Positions 18,184 to 28,900 of a DNA stretch of 34,085 nt are shown here, piece by piece. Origin of the DNA: Bacteroidales bacterium (lineage in GTDB: Bacteria; Bacteroidota; Bacteroidia; Bacteroidales; UBA6680); NCBI GenBank assembly GCA_016926405.1, contig JAFGOQ010000221.1, forward strand, positions 1-34,085. Direction: 5' to 3'. The number at the start of each line of letters is the position of its first letter. Position 1 is the first letter of the stretch. The notes beneath the pieces are model-generated. The model ran no database searches and was not told the DNA's origin. It saw only the letters and a list, made by a program, of their open reading frames with translations. The position numbers and the translations under genes are program-made.

Positions 18184-20151
18184 ATGAATGTAACCATTAG
18201 GGAATCAGTATTATCTGATTTAAGTTTTCTTGAGGATTTAGAGCAAAAATGTTTTCCGAAGTTTCAGCAATCTTCACGACGCTCGTTGCGTCATAGCTTG
18301 TCGAGTCCTTTTCAGAGAATATTGATTGCCGAAGTAAAGCAAAAGGGCGAGAATATTTCTGTTGCCTCGGCTGTGTTGAATCAGTATAGCCGTACTTTGC
18401 GAATATTTTCGATTGCTGTGTTACCACAATATATGGGTAAGGGAATAGGCGAAAGTATTCTTAATTACATTAAAAATATTGGCGATAAAAATGGTTACGA
18501 GAAGCTATCGCTGGAGGCGTTAAAATCGGATACAAAGCTTATTAACTGGTATACTAAGGCTGGTTTTGTGAAAACTGCTGATTTGCCAAATTACTATTCA
18601 GACAATATAGACGGTGTACGAATGGTGTTGTCGCTCTCGGCACTAGGCGATAAGAATGCAATGTCCAATATTGTTGTTGTTGATAATCCAAAGAAATGGA
18701 AGCTCGAAATTGAAGGCGTTAGAGTTGTTTCATCGAAGAAATATCTCTCCGATCACGAATTTCAATCGCTAAAAAATGCTCGCATTTTTAACCTTTCAGG
18801 ATCGTACCGCTACCAGAGTATGGGTTATTATGTTTCGTTACTTGCCTCGGCTCGTGAGCATCGTGCTATTCCTAATGTTACTACTATTCGCGATTTTAGA
18901 AATGTTTCTATTATACGAACAGTTGCTCAAGATATTGACGATTTATTACAAGAGTCTCTGAAAAAAGTATCGCAATGCAGCTTCTCATTTAACATATACT
19001 TTGGTCAGACCATTGATAAAAATTATAAGCAGTTAGGACAAAGTTTGTATCGTCTTTTCGAAACGCCTATTATGAACGTTGTTTTTAATAAAACCGATCG
19101 ATGGGTTATTCAGAAGGTAAGCCCACTGAGCATGGATAAAATTGACGATACTGATTTTAACTATATTCAGAAATTTGCTCACGATTATTTTTGCAAGAAA
19201 CGTTTTCAGCGTCATCGTTTTAATAATTATAAATACGATTTGGCTATTTTAGTTAATCCAAACGAGCAAAATCCGCCATCGAATGCAGAGGCGTTGAATA
19301 ATTTTAAAGAGGCTGCTCGTAAAATTGGTTTCTATACCGAATTTATTACAAAAGACGACTACGATAGATTAAGCGAATTTGATGCTCTTTTTATTCGCGA
19401 GACAACAAATGTTAACGACTATACTTACCATTTTGCTCGAACAGCTTATGCCGAGGGTTTAGTTGTTATTGATGATCCTTGGTCTATATTGCGCTGTTCA
19501 AATAAAATATTCTTGGAAGAGCGTATGCGTCAGAATAAAATATTGACGCCAAAAACCTGGATTTTGACTCGCGACTCTTTAAAAAAGAAAAATTGCGACG
19601 AAGCTTTTACCTTTCCTCTTGTTTTGAAACAGCCCGATAGTGCTTTCTCTTTGGGTGTTACAAAGGTTAATAATGCCGAAGAACTTTCTGTTTCGTTGAA
19701 TAATTTATTTAAGAAAAGTGATTTAATTATTGCGCAGGAGTTTTTACCTTCGGACTTTGATTGGCGCATAGGAGTGTTAGATCAGAAGCCTCTGTTTGCT
19801 TGTAAATATTTTATGGCAAAAGGGCATTGGCAGATAATGAATTGGGAGAAAACGGGCGACGATAGTCTTGGCGATTCAACCACTTTACCAATTGAAGAGG
19901 TTCCCGAAGCCGTTTTAAAAGCGGCAACTAAAGCTGCTGGCTTAATGGGCGATGGTCTTTATGGTGTTGATTTAAAAATGATTGATGGCAAAGTTTACAC
20001 AATAGAAGTAAACGACAATCCAAACATAGATCAAGGTATTGAAGATCTTGTTCTTAAAGAGTCGTTGTATTTAAGAATTATGCAATCAATTTATAATAGA
20101 ATTGAAATGTCTAGAAATATTGACAGATTTGTGTCGGTAAAAGCAGATTAA
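18184..20151 (+). CDS. GNAT N-acetyltransferase fused to RimK-like N-terminal (RLAN-type) and ATP-grasp ligase domains
   Basis: GNAT 'IAVLPQYMGKGIGESILNYIKN'. ATP-grasp 'FPLVLKQPDSAFSLGVTKVNN', 'IIAQEFLPSDFDWRIGVLDQKPLFACKYF', 'GLYGVDLKMIDGKVYTIEVNDNPNIDQG'. Confidence 0.85.
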   Translation: MNVTIRESVLSDLSFLEDLEQKCFPKFQQSSRRSLRHSLSSPFQRILIAEVKQKGENISVASAVLNQYSRTLRIFSIAVLPQYMGKGIGESILNYIKNIGDKNGYEKLSLEALKSDTKLINWYTKAGFVKTADLPNYYSDNIDGVRMVLSLSALGDKNAMSNIVVVDNPKKWKLEIEGVRVVSSKKYLSDHEFQSLKNARIFNLSGSYRYQSMGYYVSLLASAREHRAIPNVTTIRDFRNVSIIRTVAQDIDDLLQESLKKVSQCSFSFNIYFGQTIDKNYKQLGQSLYRLFETPIMNVVFNKTDRWVIQKVSPLSMDKIDDTDFNYIQKFAHDYFCKKRFQRHRFNNYKYDLAILVNPNEQNPPSNAEALNNFKEAARKIGFYTEFITKDDYDRLSEFDALFIRETTNVNDYTYHFARTAYAEGLVVIDDPWSILRCSNKIFLEERMRQNKILTPKTWILTRDSLKKKNCDEAFTFPLVLKQPDSAFSLGVTKVNNAEELSVSLNNLFKKSDLIIAQEFLPSDFDWRIGVLDQKPLFACKYFMAKGHWQIMNWEKTGDDSLGDSTTLPIEEVPEAVLKAATKAAGLMGDGLYGVDLKMIDGKVYTIEVNDNPNIDQGIEDLVLKESLYLRIMQSIYNRIEMSRNIDRFVSVKAD

Positions 20152-20221
20152 ACAAAAAAAATTAATAATATTAGGTTTACAAATAGATAAACCAATTTCA
20201 AACTTTATAATATAGTTTTAG

Positions 20222-20605
20222 ATGAGTACAAATAAATTAAGAGTAATCACAGATTTCGAAAAACTAAGCACCGAACTTCAAGAGCAGGTGAAGCTTGTTT
20301 ATCCAGAAGGTTATAGCCAACATCTTATTACTTTTACAAATCAGAAAGGTGAATTGGTAAGTGCTCTTCGTTTTGAAACCGATGATAAGATTTATATGAT
20401 TCGTATGTCGGTTCAAATGGCTAGAGATCTTGTTGATGACGATCCTGATTTCGACGATTTAGGAAATCTTATGGATGATACAAAAGCTGAATATGCTGAT
20501 AAACACTCTGATGTTGACTATTTGTCGGAAAACGAGAATTACGATGACGATGATATTGCAGATACTAGCGACGACGATGATGACGACGACGATGATGAAG
20601 ATTAG
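20222..20605 (+). CDS. hypothetical protein with extreme acidic C-terminal tail
   Basis: 127 aa; ordered N-terminal part followed by ...ENYDDDDIADTSDDDDDDDDDED. Confidence 0.75.
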   Translation: MSTNKLRVITDFEKLSTELQEQVKLVYPEGYSQHLITFTNQKGELVSALRFETDDKIYMIRMSVQMARDLVDDDPDFDDLGNLMDDTKAEYADKHSDVDYLSENENYDDDDIADTSDDDDDDDDDED

Positions 20606-20697
20606 TAATATTTCATTTTAAAAATAATTAAATTGCTACTTGTTTACGAGTGGCAATTTTTGTAATCTGTAATTTATAATTGTGTAAAATTAAACCT

Positions 20698-21537
20698 ATG
20701 AATGACGAAACTTTACGTTATGTACTATTAATATTCGGAACTCTGTTTGTTGTAACTGTAACGTCGCTTTTTTTACGCAAACTAATTTCTATAGCAATTA
20801 AAAAGAATAGTAAGATATTGGGTGTTAGTCCAACAACTTATGTGTTTCTAAAAAATTCAATTAGTTTTATTCTTTACTCGGTAGGTATTTTCTGGATATT
20901 CTATAATATACCTTATTTTAAGACACTTGGTTCGGCACTATTTGCTGGTGCTGGTATTTTTGCCGCTGTTATTGGATTTGCATCACAAAAAGCATTCTCG
21001 AATATAATCAGCGGACTGTTTATTCTTATTTTCAAGCCTTTTAGAGTTGGCGATATTATTGAAGTTTCGGCAAATAGTAAAGGCGTTGTTGAGGAGATCA
21101 CTCTTCGTCATACTGTTATTCGCGACTATGAATTTCGAAGAGTTGTAATTCCTAATGCAATTATTAGCGAACAGACAATTATTAACAGCACAATTACCGA
21201 CGAGAAAATTAGAAAGCATATTGAGATAGGTATCTCGTACGAATCGGATATCGATCTGGCTATAAAGATTATTCAACAAGTTATTGAAAAACATCCTTTA
21301 GTATTAGATAATAGAACAAATGAAGAGAAAGAGCTGAACGAACCAATTGTTCCTATTAAATTAATTGGCTTGGGCGATTTTGCTGTCACACTTAAGGCTT
21401 ATGCTTGGGTTAAAAACAATGCCGATTCGTTTGCACTATTAACCGATTCACTTTATTCAATTAAAAAAGAATTTGTTAAACAAGGTATCGATATTCCGTA
21501 TCCACATCGAACAATTGTTTATAAAGACAAAAAATAA
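20698..21537 (+). CDS. mscS: MscS-family mechanosensitive ion channel
   Basis: 'LFAGAGIFAAVIGFASQKAFSNIISGLFILIFKPFRVGDIIEV' matches the MscS pore and beta-domain. ATG at 20698 preferred over TTG at 20680. Confidence 0.88.
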   Translation: MNDETLRYVLLIFGTLFVVTVTSLFLRKLISIAIKKNSKILGVSPTTYVFLKNSISFILYSVGIFWIFYNIPYFKTLGSALFAGAGIFAAVIGFASQKAFSNIISGLFILIFKPFRVGDIIEVSANSKGVVEEITLRHTVIRDYEFRRVVIPNAIISEQTIINSTITDEKIRKHIEIGISYESDIDLAIKIIQQVIEKHPLVLDNRTNEEKELNEPIVPIKLIGLGDFAVTLKAYAWVKNNADSFALLTDSLYSIKKEFVKQGIDIPYPHRTIVYKDKK

Positions 21538-21555
21538 ATCGTTAAACAACTGCTT

Positions 21556-22560
21556 ATGACTAATATTAAATATGCAAATCCAGATTTACTTGATTTCTTT
21601 GAAAATACATCGCTAATAGAGTATTCAAAAGAAAATTATAGTCGTAAGCAGTTTGATAATATTGATGATGTTTTCTTTAATGAGATTAACGGTGTAAACT
21701 GGTTGAATATTTATGGGTTTAACCATAAGAAGCAGATTAAAGAGATTATTGAAAAAAATAATCTCGATGAGTTTCTTATTAATATAACACAAGACACCAA
21801 TCATAGAAATAAAGTTATTGAGCTTGAAGACTCCTTATGTTTAACATTAAAGATTTTAATTTTCGAAGATCAGGAGCTTCAGTTTGAACAGATGATTTTT
21901 ATTGCTTCGCCAAATTATGTGTGGAGTATTCAGGAGAAAGTTGGCGATTATTTCGAAGAAATTAGAACTAGAATACGAGAAAACCGAGGTATAATAAGAA
22001 AACGAAATGCCGATTATTTGCTGTATCGACTAATTGAGACAATAATTGATAACTACAGTATGTCGCTCGAAAAACTTCTTCAGAAAAATAAAGAGTTAAT
22101 TGATTTAGAAAATATTAAGCCCGATCCGCAATTTGCTATTACTGTTGAAAGTGGTAAGCAAGATCTTTTTAAAATGAAGAAAGCGCTTGTTAGTTTGCGC
22201 GAAGCAATTAGTGGGTTAGAAAAACTAGATATAGATAATTTTAGCACCCATTATTTTAGCGAAGTAAAAGAACAGGCTAGCTTTATGATTGATGATATTG
22301 ATTTTAATCTTCAGCAGCTAGAGAGTAGTATAAATCTAATTTTTAATATTCAAAGTCATCAGCTAAATCAGGTTATGAAAACACTTACTGTTTTCTCGGT
22401 TATTTTTATTCCGTTAACTTTTTTGGCTGGTGTTTACGGAATGAATTTTAAAAATATTCCCGAGCTCGAAACCCAATATGGATATTTTGTTATCTGGGGT
22501 GTAATGGTTCTTATTGCAATATTAGCAGTTAGTTATTTTAGAAGAAAAAAATGGTTCTAG
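21556..22560 (+). CDS. corA: CorA-family Mg2+/Co2+ transporter
   Basis: C-terminal 'VIFIPLTFLAGVYGMNFKNIPELETQYGYFVIWGVMVLIAIL' with the GMN signature. Confidence 0.92.
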   Translation: MTNIKYANPDLLDFFENTSLIEYSKENYSRKQFDNIDDVFFNEINGVNWLNIYGFNHKKQIKEIIEKNNLDEFLINITQDTNHRNKVIELEDSLCLTLKILIFEDQELQFEQMIFIASPNYVWSIQEKVGDYFEEIRTRIRENRGIIRKRNADYLLYRLIETIIDNYSMSLEKLLQKNKELIDLENIKPDPQFAITVESGKQDLFKMKKALVSLREAISGLEKLDIDNFSTHYFSEVKEQASFMIDDIDFNLQQLESSINLIFNIQSHQLNQVMKTLTVFSVIFIPLTFLAGVYGMNFKNIPELETQYGYFVIWGVMVLIAILAVSYFRRKKWF

Positions 22561-22883
22561 TGGCTATTGGTTAATATGGTTTACATAGAGCAAAAATATT
22601 TTAGCAATGTGTTTCTACTTGTTTTTAGAGTGTTTATATAGCCTTTCAGTAGAAATACCAAAAACCAACCTTTATTTGCGACATGGTTTAATTAAAACCG
22701 ACTGTTTAAATCAATACCAACGGTTTAGAATCAACTTATGTCTCTAAACATCAATACTTGTCACGAAAAAATATCGTTTTTTTCTTTAAAAAGTTCAAAA
22801 TAATGGCTTTTTAAGCTCGTTTTGCTAATTTTTGCATTCGAAAAACCCAGTAAAATCGGGCATTTCAGAGGGGGTGTAAAATG

Positions 22884-22959
22884 ATACCTATGGAAGAAAA
22901 ATTTCATACCTATGGAAATAAAATTCCATAGGTATGAAAACTTAGAATCATACCTATGA
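22884..22959. repeat. Four evenly spaced ATACCTATG sites, two forming a 16-bp-arm palindrome
   Basis: Sites start at 22884(+), 22906(+), 22927(-) and 22950(+). Palindrome tttcatacctatggaa (22902-22917) / ttccataggtatgaaa (22924-22939). Confidence 0.93.
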
Positions 22960-23055
22960 CAAAAAGAGTAGATACTAATGAAATTTTTCACTGTAAAGTA
23001 AAAAGTTTATTTTTTATAGTTGTTGTAAAATACACGTAGGTGTGTATTTTTTTCG

Positions 23056-23463
23056 TTACGCCTTTGGTCTCGATTTAAAAAACTTATCAATAATATTGAA
23101 CTTTATAAGCGATAAATAAAATGCACAGCCAATAAAAGCGCCAGTTGTATTGGCAATAAAATCTAACAATTCGGTACTTCTGTCGGTAAAAACCGATCCT
23201 TGTAAAATTTCAATCATTCCGCCATAAACTAAACAGACTGTAAAGGCTGTTATAAAATGATTAAATTTTGGGGCTTTGTTTTTTGTGTGATCAAACAGCA
23301 TTAAAACTGCTAAAAGCGCATAAAATCCAAAATGAACGAGCTTATCCATGTGCGGAAAATCGAATAATTTTTCGGCACCAGTATCTTTTAACGACATAGT
23401 GCTTAACACAAAGATTACTAAACCCCATAGTGTTGATGTCCAGTATTGTAATATAACTTTCAT
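23056..23463 (-). CDS. VanZ-like family membrane protein
   Basis: 135 aa; 'SLKDTGAEKLFDFPHMDKLVHFGFYALLAVLML', 'GGMIEILQGSVFTDRSTELLDFIANTTGAFIG'. Confidence 0.85.
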   Translation of the reverse strand: MKVILQYWTSTLWGLVIFVLSTMSLKDTGAEKLFDFPHMDKLVHFGFYALLAVLMLFDHTKNKAPKFNHFITAFTVCLVYGGMIEILQGSVFTDRSTELLDFIANTTGAFIGCAFYLSLIKFNIIDKFFKSRPKA

Positions 23464-23632
23464 AATTGTAAATAGATATAGTTACTTTAATAGTATAAAT
23501 TTTGAAAGGGGTAAAAATAGAATGCTTTTTTTGTAAAAAAATAGCATTTTGTTTTTTTAACAATAAATAATTGTGTGAATTTGAGTTACTATATTGAATA
23601 TATATTAGTTACTTTTGAAAAAAATAAATCTA

Positions 23633-24769
23633 ATGGCAGGTATTTATATTCATATTCCTTTTTGTAAACAGAAATGTTATTACTGTGACTTTTTCTCGGT
23701 TGTGGGATTTAAAGAGAAAGGCAATTTTGTTAAGTCGTTACTAAAAGAGATTGATATTCAAAAGAATTATCTTGGTAATGCTTCTGTTGATACTATTTAT
23801 TTTGGTGGAGGAACACCTTCGTCGTTAGATATTGAAGAGGTAAAAGTTATTCTCGATAAGTTATACTCTACATTTAATATTAGCAGTGATGCAGAAATTA
23901 CCTTTGAGGCTAATCCCGAAGATTTAGAGTACGGCTATCTGCCCGATTTAAAAGAACTTGGAATAAACAGATTAAGTATAGGTATTCAGTCGTTTAACGA
24001 CGACGATTTGCTTTTTATGAATCGTAAGCACTCTAGTGAGCAAGCCATAAAAAGTGTTGAGCGAGCAATAAAAGCAGGCTTTACAAATATAAGTATCGAC
24101 CTTATTTACGGTTTTCCTAATCTTGATTTAGAGCGTTGGAAATCTAATTTAGAAATAGCTTTAAGTTTGCCTGTAACTCATATATCGGCATATCATTTAA
24201 CAATAGAAGAACGTACAGTTTTTTCGCACTATCTAAAAAAAGGTATTATTACCGAGATGGACGAAGAGGATAGTGTTGAGCAATTTAGTTTGCTTATCGA
24301 GATGGCCGAGAAATCGGGTTTTATTCAATACGAAACTTCTAATTTTGCCAAAGACAATATGATTTCGAAACACAATTCAAACTATTGGAAACAGGTACCT
24401 TACCTTGGTCTTGGTCCTTCGGCTCACTCGTATAATGGAGAAAGCCGTCAGTGGAATGTGTCGCTTGTGAATAAATACATTGATGGAATAGAGGCCAATA
24501 ATCCAGAATTTGAAAAGGAGATTATTGACGATAATATGGCTTACAACGAATATATTTTAACGTCGCTCAGAACAATGTGGGGCATCGATTTAGAATATGT
24601 AAAGGAAAGATTCTCAGCTGATAAATATAATTTTCTTTTAAGCGAAATTGAGAATCAAATAGAACTAAAACATCTTAAGTTAACAGATAATAAAGCTGTT
24701 TTAACAAAGAAAGGTCTTTTTGTTTCCGATGCTATTATGTCTGATTTAATGATAATAGTAGAAGAGTAG
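23633..24769 (+). CDS. hemW: HemW-like radical SAM protein (coproporphyrinogen III oxidase-like)
   Basis: 'AGIYIHIPFCKQKCYYCDFFSV', 'DTIYFGGGTPSSL', 'RLSIGIQSFNDDDLLFMNRKHSSEQA'. ATG 23633 preferred; the track start at 23615 is TTG overlapping a TACTTTTG promoter-like element. Confidence 0.92.
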   Translation: MAGIYIHIPFCKQKCYYCDFFSVVGFKEKGNFVKSLLKEIDIQKNYLGNASVDTIYFGGGTPSSLDIEEVKVILDKLYSTFNISSDAEITFEANPEDLEYGYLPDLKELGINRLSIGIQSFNDDDLLFMNRKHSSEQAIKSVERAIKAGFTNISIDLIYGFPNLDLERWKSNLEIALSLPVTHISAYHLTIEERTVFSHYLKKGIITEMDEEDSVEQFSLLIEMAEKSGFIQYETSNFAKDNMISKHNSNYWKQVPYLGLGPSAHSYNGESRQWNVSLVNKYIDGIEANNPEFEKEIIDDNMAYNEYILTSLRTMWGIDLEYVKERFSADKYNFLLSEIENQIELKHLKLTDNKAVLTKKGLFVSDAIMSDLMIIVEE

Positions 24770-24807
24770 GTTTTAATAATTAACATTTTGTTACTTTCGT
24801 AGCAATT

Positions 24808-25983
24808 ATGGATAGTAAAGATCAAATTAAAAATAAGTTTAACGAGCTTAATTGTTGCGTTATTGTGCCTACTTACAATAATGCATCTGTTATATCTCCT
24901 GTTTTAACAAAGTTAAAATCGTATACAAATAATATAATTGTTGTAAACGATGGCTCTACCGATAATACCCTTTCGGTATTGGCTAATTGTGGAGTGCAGA
25001 TTGTTTCGTATGCTAAAAACCGCGGAAAAGGAATAGCATTACAACAGGGTTTTTCGTATGCCATTAGTAAGGGTTTTAAATATGCTATTACTATTGATAG
25101 CGATGGCCAGCATAATCCCGACGATTTAATTTTATTTTTAAATAAAATTGAAGAAGGAAGTAGAGCAATTATTCTTGGAGCACGAAATATGGAGCAGGAG
25201 GGCGTTCCTGCTAAGAGTAGCTTTGGTAATAAATTTTCTAATTTTTGGTTTTGGTTTGAGACAGGTTATAAAGTTCCCGACACCCAAACAGGGTACAGAT
25301 GTTACCCTCTGAAATATGTTGCTAACAAAAAGTACTTTACTAATAAGTACGAATTTGAGATAGAGGTAATGGTGCGAGGTGTTTGGAGCGGATTGTCAAT
25401 AGAATCGGTTCCTGTTAGTGTATACTATGCTCCTAAAGAGGAGCGTATATCGCATTTCCGCCCTTTCAAAGATTTTACTCGGATAAGTATACTTAATACA
25501 TTTCTGGTTTTTATACTGCTTCTTTATATTAAGCCTCGAAATCTTTATAGATTAATTAGACGAAAGAGTTTTAAAGATTTTTTAAAAGAAAATGTTCTGC
25601 AATCAACCGATAGTAATGTAAAAATGGCACTATCGGTAACACTCGGAATATTTATGGGTATTGCACCAGTATGGGGCTGGCAAATGATGATTGCTCTGTT
25701 TTTTGCACATGTTTTAAAGTTAAACAAAGCGGTTACTCTTATTGCTTCTAATATAAGCTTACCACCAGTAATTCCTTTTTTGCTATACTTTAGTTATGTT
25801 ACAGGTGGTTATATTCTTGGAACAGGCAAAACAACTCTTTCGCTAAGTAATATTTCGTTTGAAAAAGTTTATACCGATTTATTTCAGTATCTGGTTGGAT
25901 CGCTGGCTTTTGGAGCTATGTTGGCTGTGGTAGTTGGAGCTATTTCGTTTTTGTTGTTGAAAATATTTAGGAGAGGTTTTTAG
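24808..25983 (+). CDS. GT2 (polyprenyl-phosphate mannosyltransferase-like) glycosyltransferase fused to a DUF2062-like membrane domain
   Basis: 'CVIVPTYNNASVISPVLTKLKSYTNNIIVVNDGSTDNT', 'TIDSDGQHNPDDL'. C-terminal 'KMALSVTLGIFMGIAPVWGWQMMIALFFAHVLKLNKAVTLIASNISLPP'. Confidence 0.9.
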   Translation: MDSKDQIKNKFNELNCCVIVPTYNNASVISPVLTKLKSYTNNIIVVNDGSTDNTLSVLANCGVQIVSYAKNRGKGIALQQGFSYAISKGFKYAITIDSDGQHNPDDLILFLNKIEEGSRAIILGARNMEQEGVPAKSSFGNKFSNFWFWFETGYKVPDTQTGYRCYPLKYVANKKYFTNKYEFEIEVMVRGVWSGLSIESVPVSVYYAPKEERISHFRPFKDFTRISILNTFLVFILLLYIKPRNLYRLIRRKSFKDFLKENVLQSTDSNVKMALSVTLGIFMGIAPVWGWQMMIALFFAHVLKLNKAVTLIASNISLPPVIPFLLYFSYVTGGYILGTGKTTLSLSNISFEKVYTDLFQYLVGSLAFGAMLAVVVGAISFLLLKIFRRGF

Positions 25984-25985
25984 GG

Positions 25986-28900
25986 ATGAGTGATATTTTT
26001 CATAGACTGTTCTTGCTATTTAGCAGGCATAAAATTATTTATTGGCTAGTAATTCTTTTTACAGTATTTGTATCGGCGCTGTTTGCATCGAAACTAAAAT
26101 TTGTTGAAGATATTACTCAAATACTACCAAAAGGTCCAGAAACAGCACAGCTTAAGCATATTCTAAATAACTCGGAGTTAACCGATAGGCTAATATTTCA
26201 TATTTATTCTGACGACGAAAATCAGATTGATAAAATTGTTGCTACTGCCGATTCGGCTCAAAAACTAATTACAAATCAGGTTCCAGATACTTTAGTAAAA
26301 GATCTCTTTTTTAAAGTTGATCAATCAAATATCAATAATCTTTACAATTTGGTCTATAATAATCTTCCTCTTTTTTTAGAAGATGACGATTATACTAAAA
26401 TTGATTCGGAATTAAACTCGCAACATATTGCAAACACACTAAGAGCTCATTATAAAAATTTAATGTCGCCTGCTTCGTTTGCTTTAAAGAAGTACATAGT
26501 TAAAGACCCATTGAGTCTTACCCCCATTGTATTAAAAAAACTGCAGGGTGTTCAGTTCGACGATAATTTTACTCTTAATAAAGGATGGATTATTACTAAA
26601 GACAAAAAGCATCTTTTGTTTTTTATCCAACCTCGATATTCAGCAAGCGAGACATCAAAAAACACAAAGCTTGTTAATAAACTAGAGGAGATATCGAGCA
26701 CACTAAATAAATTAAATAGTAATGTTACTACCGAATATTATGGTTCGGCTGTTGTGGCTGTTGGTAATGCAAACCGCATAAAGTGGGATATTATTTTAAC
26801 TGTTAACATAGCAATGGCTTTGTTGCTTATAGTTATTGCGGTAGTTTTTAAACGTAAATCGGCTTTTTTCATAATATTTATTCCTGTGTTAATGGGTGGC
26901 TTGCTATCTGTGGCAGCTCTGTTTCTTATTAAAACAACAGTTTCGGCTGTGGCACTGGGAATAGGTTCTGTTCTTTTAGGAATAAGTATCGACTATTCGT
27001 TGCATATATTTTCGCACGCACGAAATGGAGCTTCGGTAAAGCAGCTGTATAAAGATTTAGTTTTCCCTGTATTGCTGAGTAGTTTTACTACTGCATCGGC
27101 TTTTTTGTGTCTTTTCATAATTAAATCGGATGTGTTAAACGACCTTGGTATGTTTGCCGCTATAAGTGTTGTTTCGGCAGCTTTGTTTGCTTTAATATTT
27201 ATTCCACCACTGATTTATAATGGAAAAAAGAAACAAGATAAAGCCGAATCGATAAAAACACCAATAGTTGATAAAATAACACAATACCCTCTACATAAAA
27301 ACAAGTGGTTGGTAAGTGCTGTTCTGCTTTTTACTGTTGTGATGTTCTTTACTGGCAAGGGCGTTACTTTCGACGACAATATGGATAAGATGAATTATCA
27401 GTCGGAGAAATTAACCAACACAGAAAAGAGCATAAGTGGAATTACTAGCGAATCGAAAAAAGCAGTTTTTGTTTTTGTTGAGGGTAAGAATAGACAAGAG
27501 GCTTTCAAGAAGAACGAAATCTTGGTTAGCAAACTCGAAAAGCTAAAAGCCGACTCTATAATATCCAGATATCGTACTGTTAGTTCGCTCTTGCTATCAG
27601 ACTCGTTGGCAAAAATAAAAATAGATAAATGGAATAACTTCTGGCACAACGGTAGAGCTGAAAAGCTTGAGCAAATGCTTATTGCCGAAGGAAAAGAGAT
27701 AGGTTTTAAAGAGAGTTCTTTTAAGGGGTTTTACAAGTTTGTAAATAGAGATTTTAACAATTTATCTGAACAAGACTATTTGGCATTTGAGAGTCTTTTT
27801 TATAAAGGATTTATTTCGGAGAAAGAGAGTAACTGTTCGGTGATGAATCTTATTAATGTAGCAGCCGAAAATCGTTCGTTAGTATATAAAGAGCTTAATA
27901 AGGAGAAAGGTGTTTCGATACTTGATAAGCAGTATATTACAAACTCTTTAGTTTCGCATCTTAATACTGATTTTGATAAACTTATTTTACTATCCACTCT
28001 TGTTATTTTTGTAATTCTTTTAGTCTATTATGGTAGAATAGAGTTAGCCTTAATAACAATAATACCAATGATTATATCTTGGATTTGGGCTATTGGATTA
28101 ATGGGCGTTTTTGGTATTTCGTTCAATATTTTTAATGTAATAATATCGACTTTCATTTTTGGTTTAGGAATAGACTATAGCATATTTATTATGCAAGGAA
28201 TGTTGCTACAATATAAATTTGGTGGCGACGATAATATGCCTTCATATAAACTCTCTATTTTACTTTCTGGTATAACTACTGTATTAGCAATAGGGGTTTT
28301 AATATTTGCAAAACATCCAGCATTAAAATCAATTGCAACAATGAGCATTGTTGGTATTTGCTCTGTTGTATTAGTTACCTATACAATTCAGCCTATTCTT
28401 TTTAATTGGTTGGTGAAAAAGGGTGGTAACGAACAGGAGAATCCACGTAATATAATAAACACAATATTTACACTTCATGCAGCCTTTTCTTTTTTGTCGC
28501 AATCGATAATAATTATTGGGTTTATTCCTGTTTTGTATATATTGCCTATACGCAAAAAATATAAAAAGCAATTTTTCCATTGGCTTGTATGTATAATGAG
28601 TAAGATCTCTGTCTACTCTTATTTTTATGTCCGTAAAGATATTGTGAACCCTTTTAATGAACGCTTTAAAGAACCTGCGGTTATAATCTCGAACCATCAG
28701 AGTCATATTGATTTAGTGTTGTTGTTAATGCTAAATCCAAAAATTATTATGCTAACCAAAGATTGGGTTTGGAACAACATTATTTTTGGTCCAATAGTGC
28801 GTTATGCCGATTTTATCTCTATCGATCAGGGTGTCGATAAATCAATAGAGAAGATTAAAGCTAAGATTGATCAGGGATTCTCTATTCTTGTCTTCCCCGA

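Noticed and set aside
22761-22991. 76-aa minus-strand ORF over the ATACCTATG sites
   Set aside because: Its repetitive peptide is a by-product of the DNA repeats; no coding signature.
23056-23463. Teicoplanin resistance based on VanZ similarity
   Set aside because: VanZ-like membrane proteins are widespread and there are no other van genes here.
23342-23563. 73-aa minus-strand ORF overlapping the VanZ-like gene
   Set aside because: Out of frame with the clearly coding VanZ-like ORF; chance ORF in AT-rich DNA.
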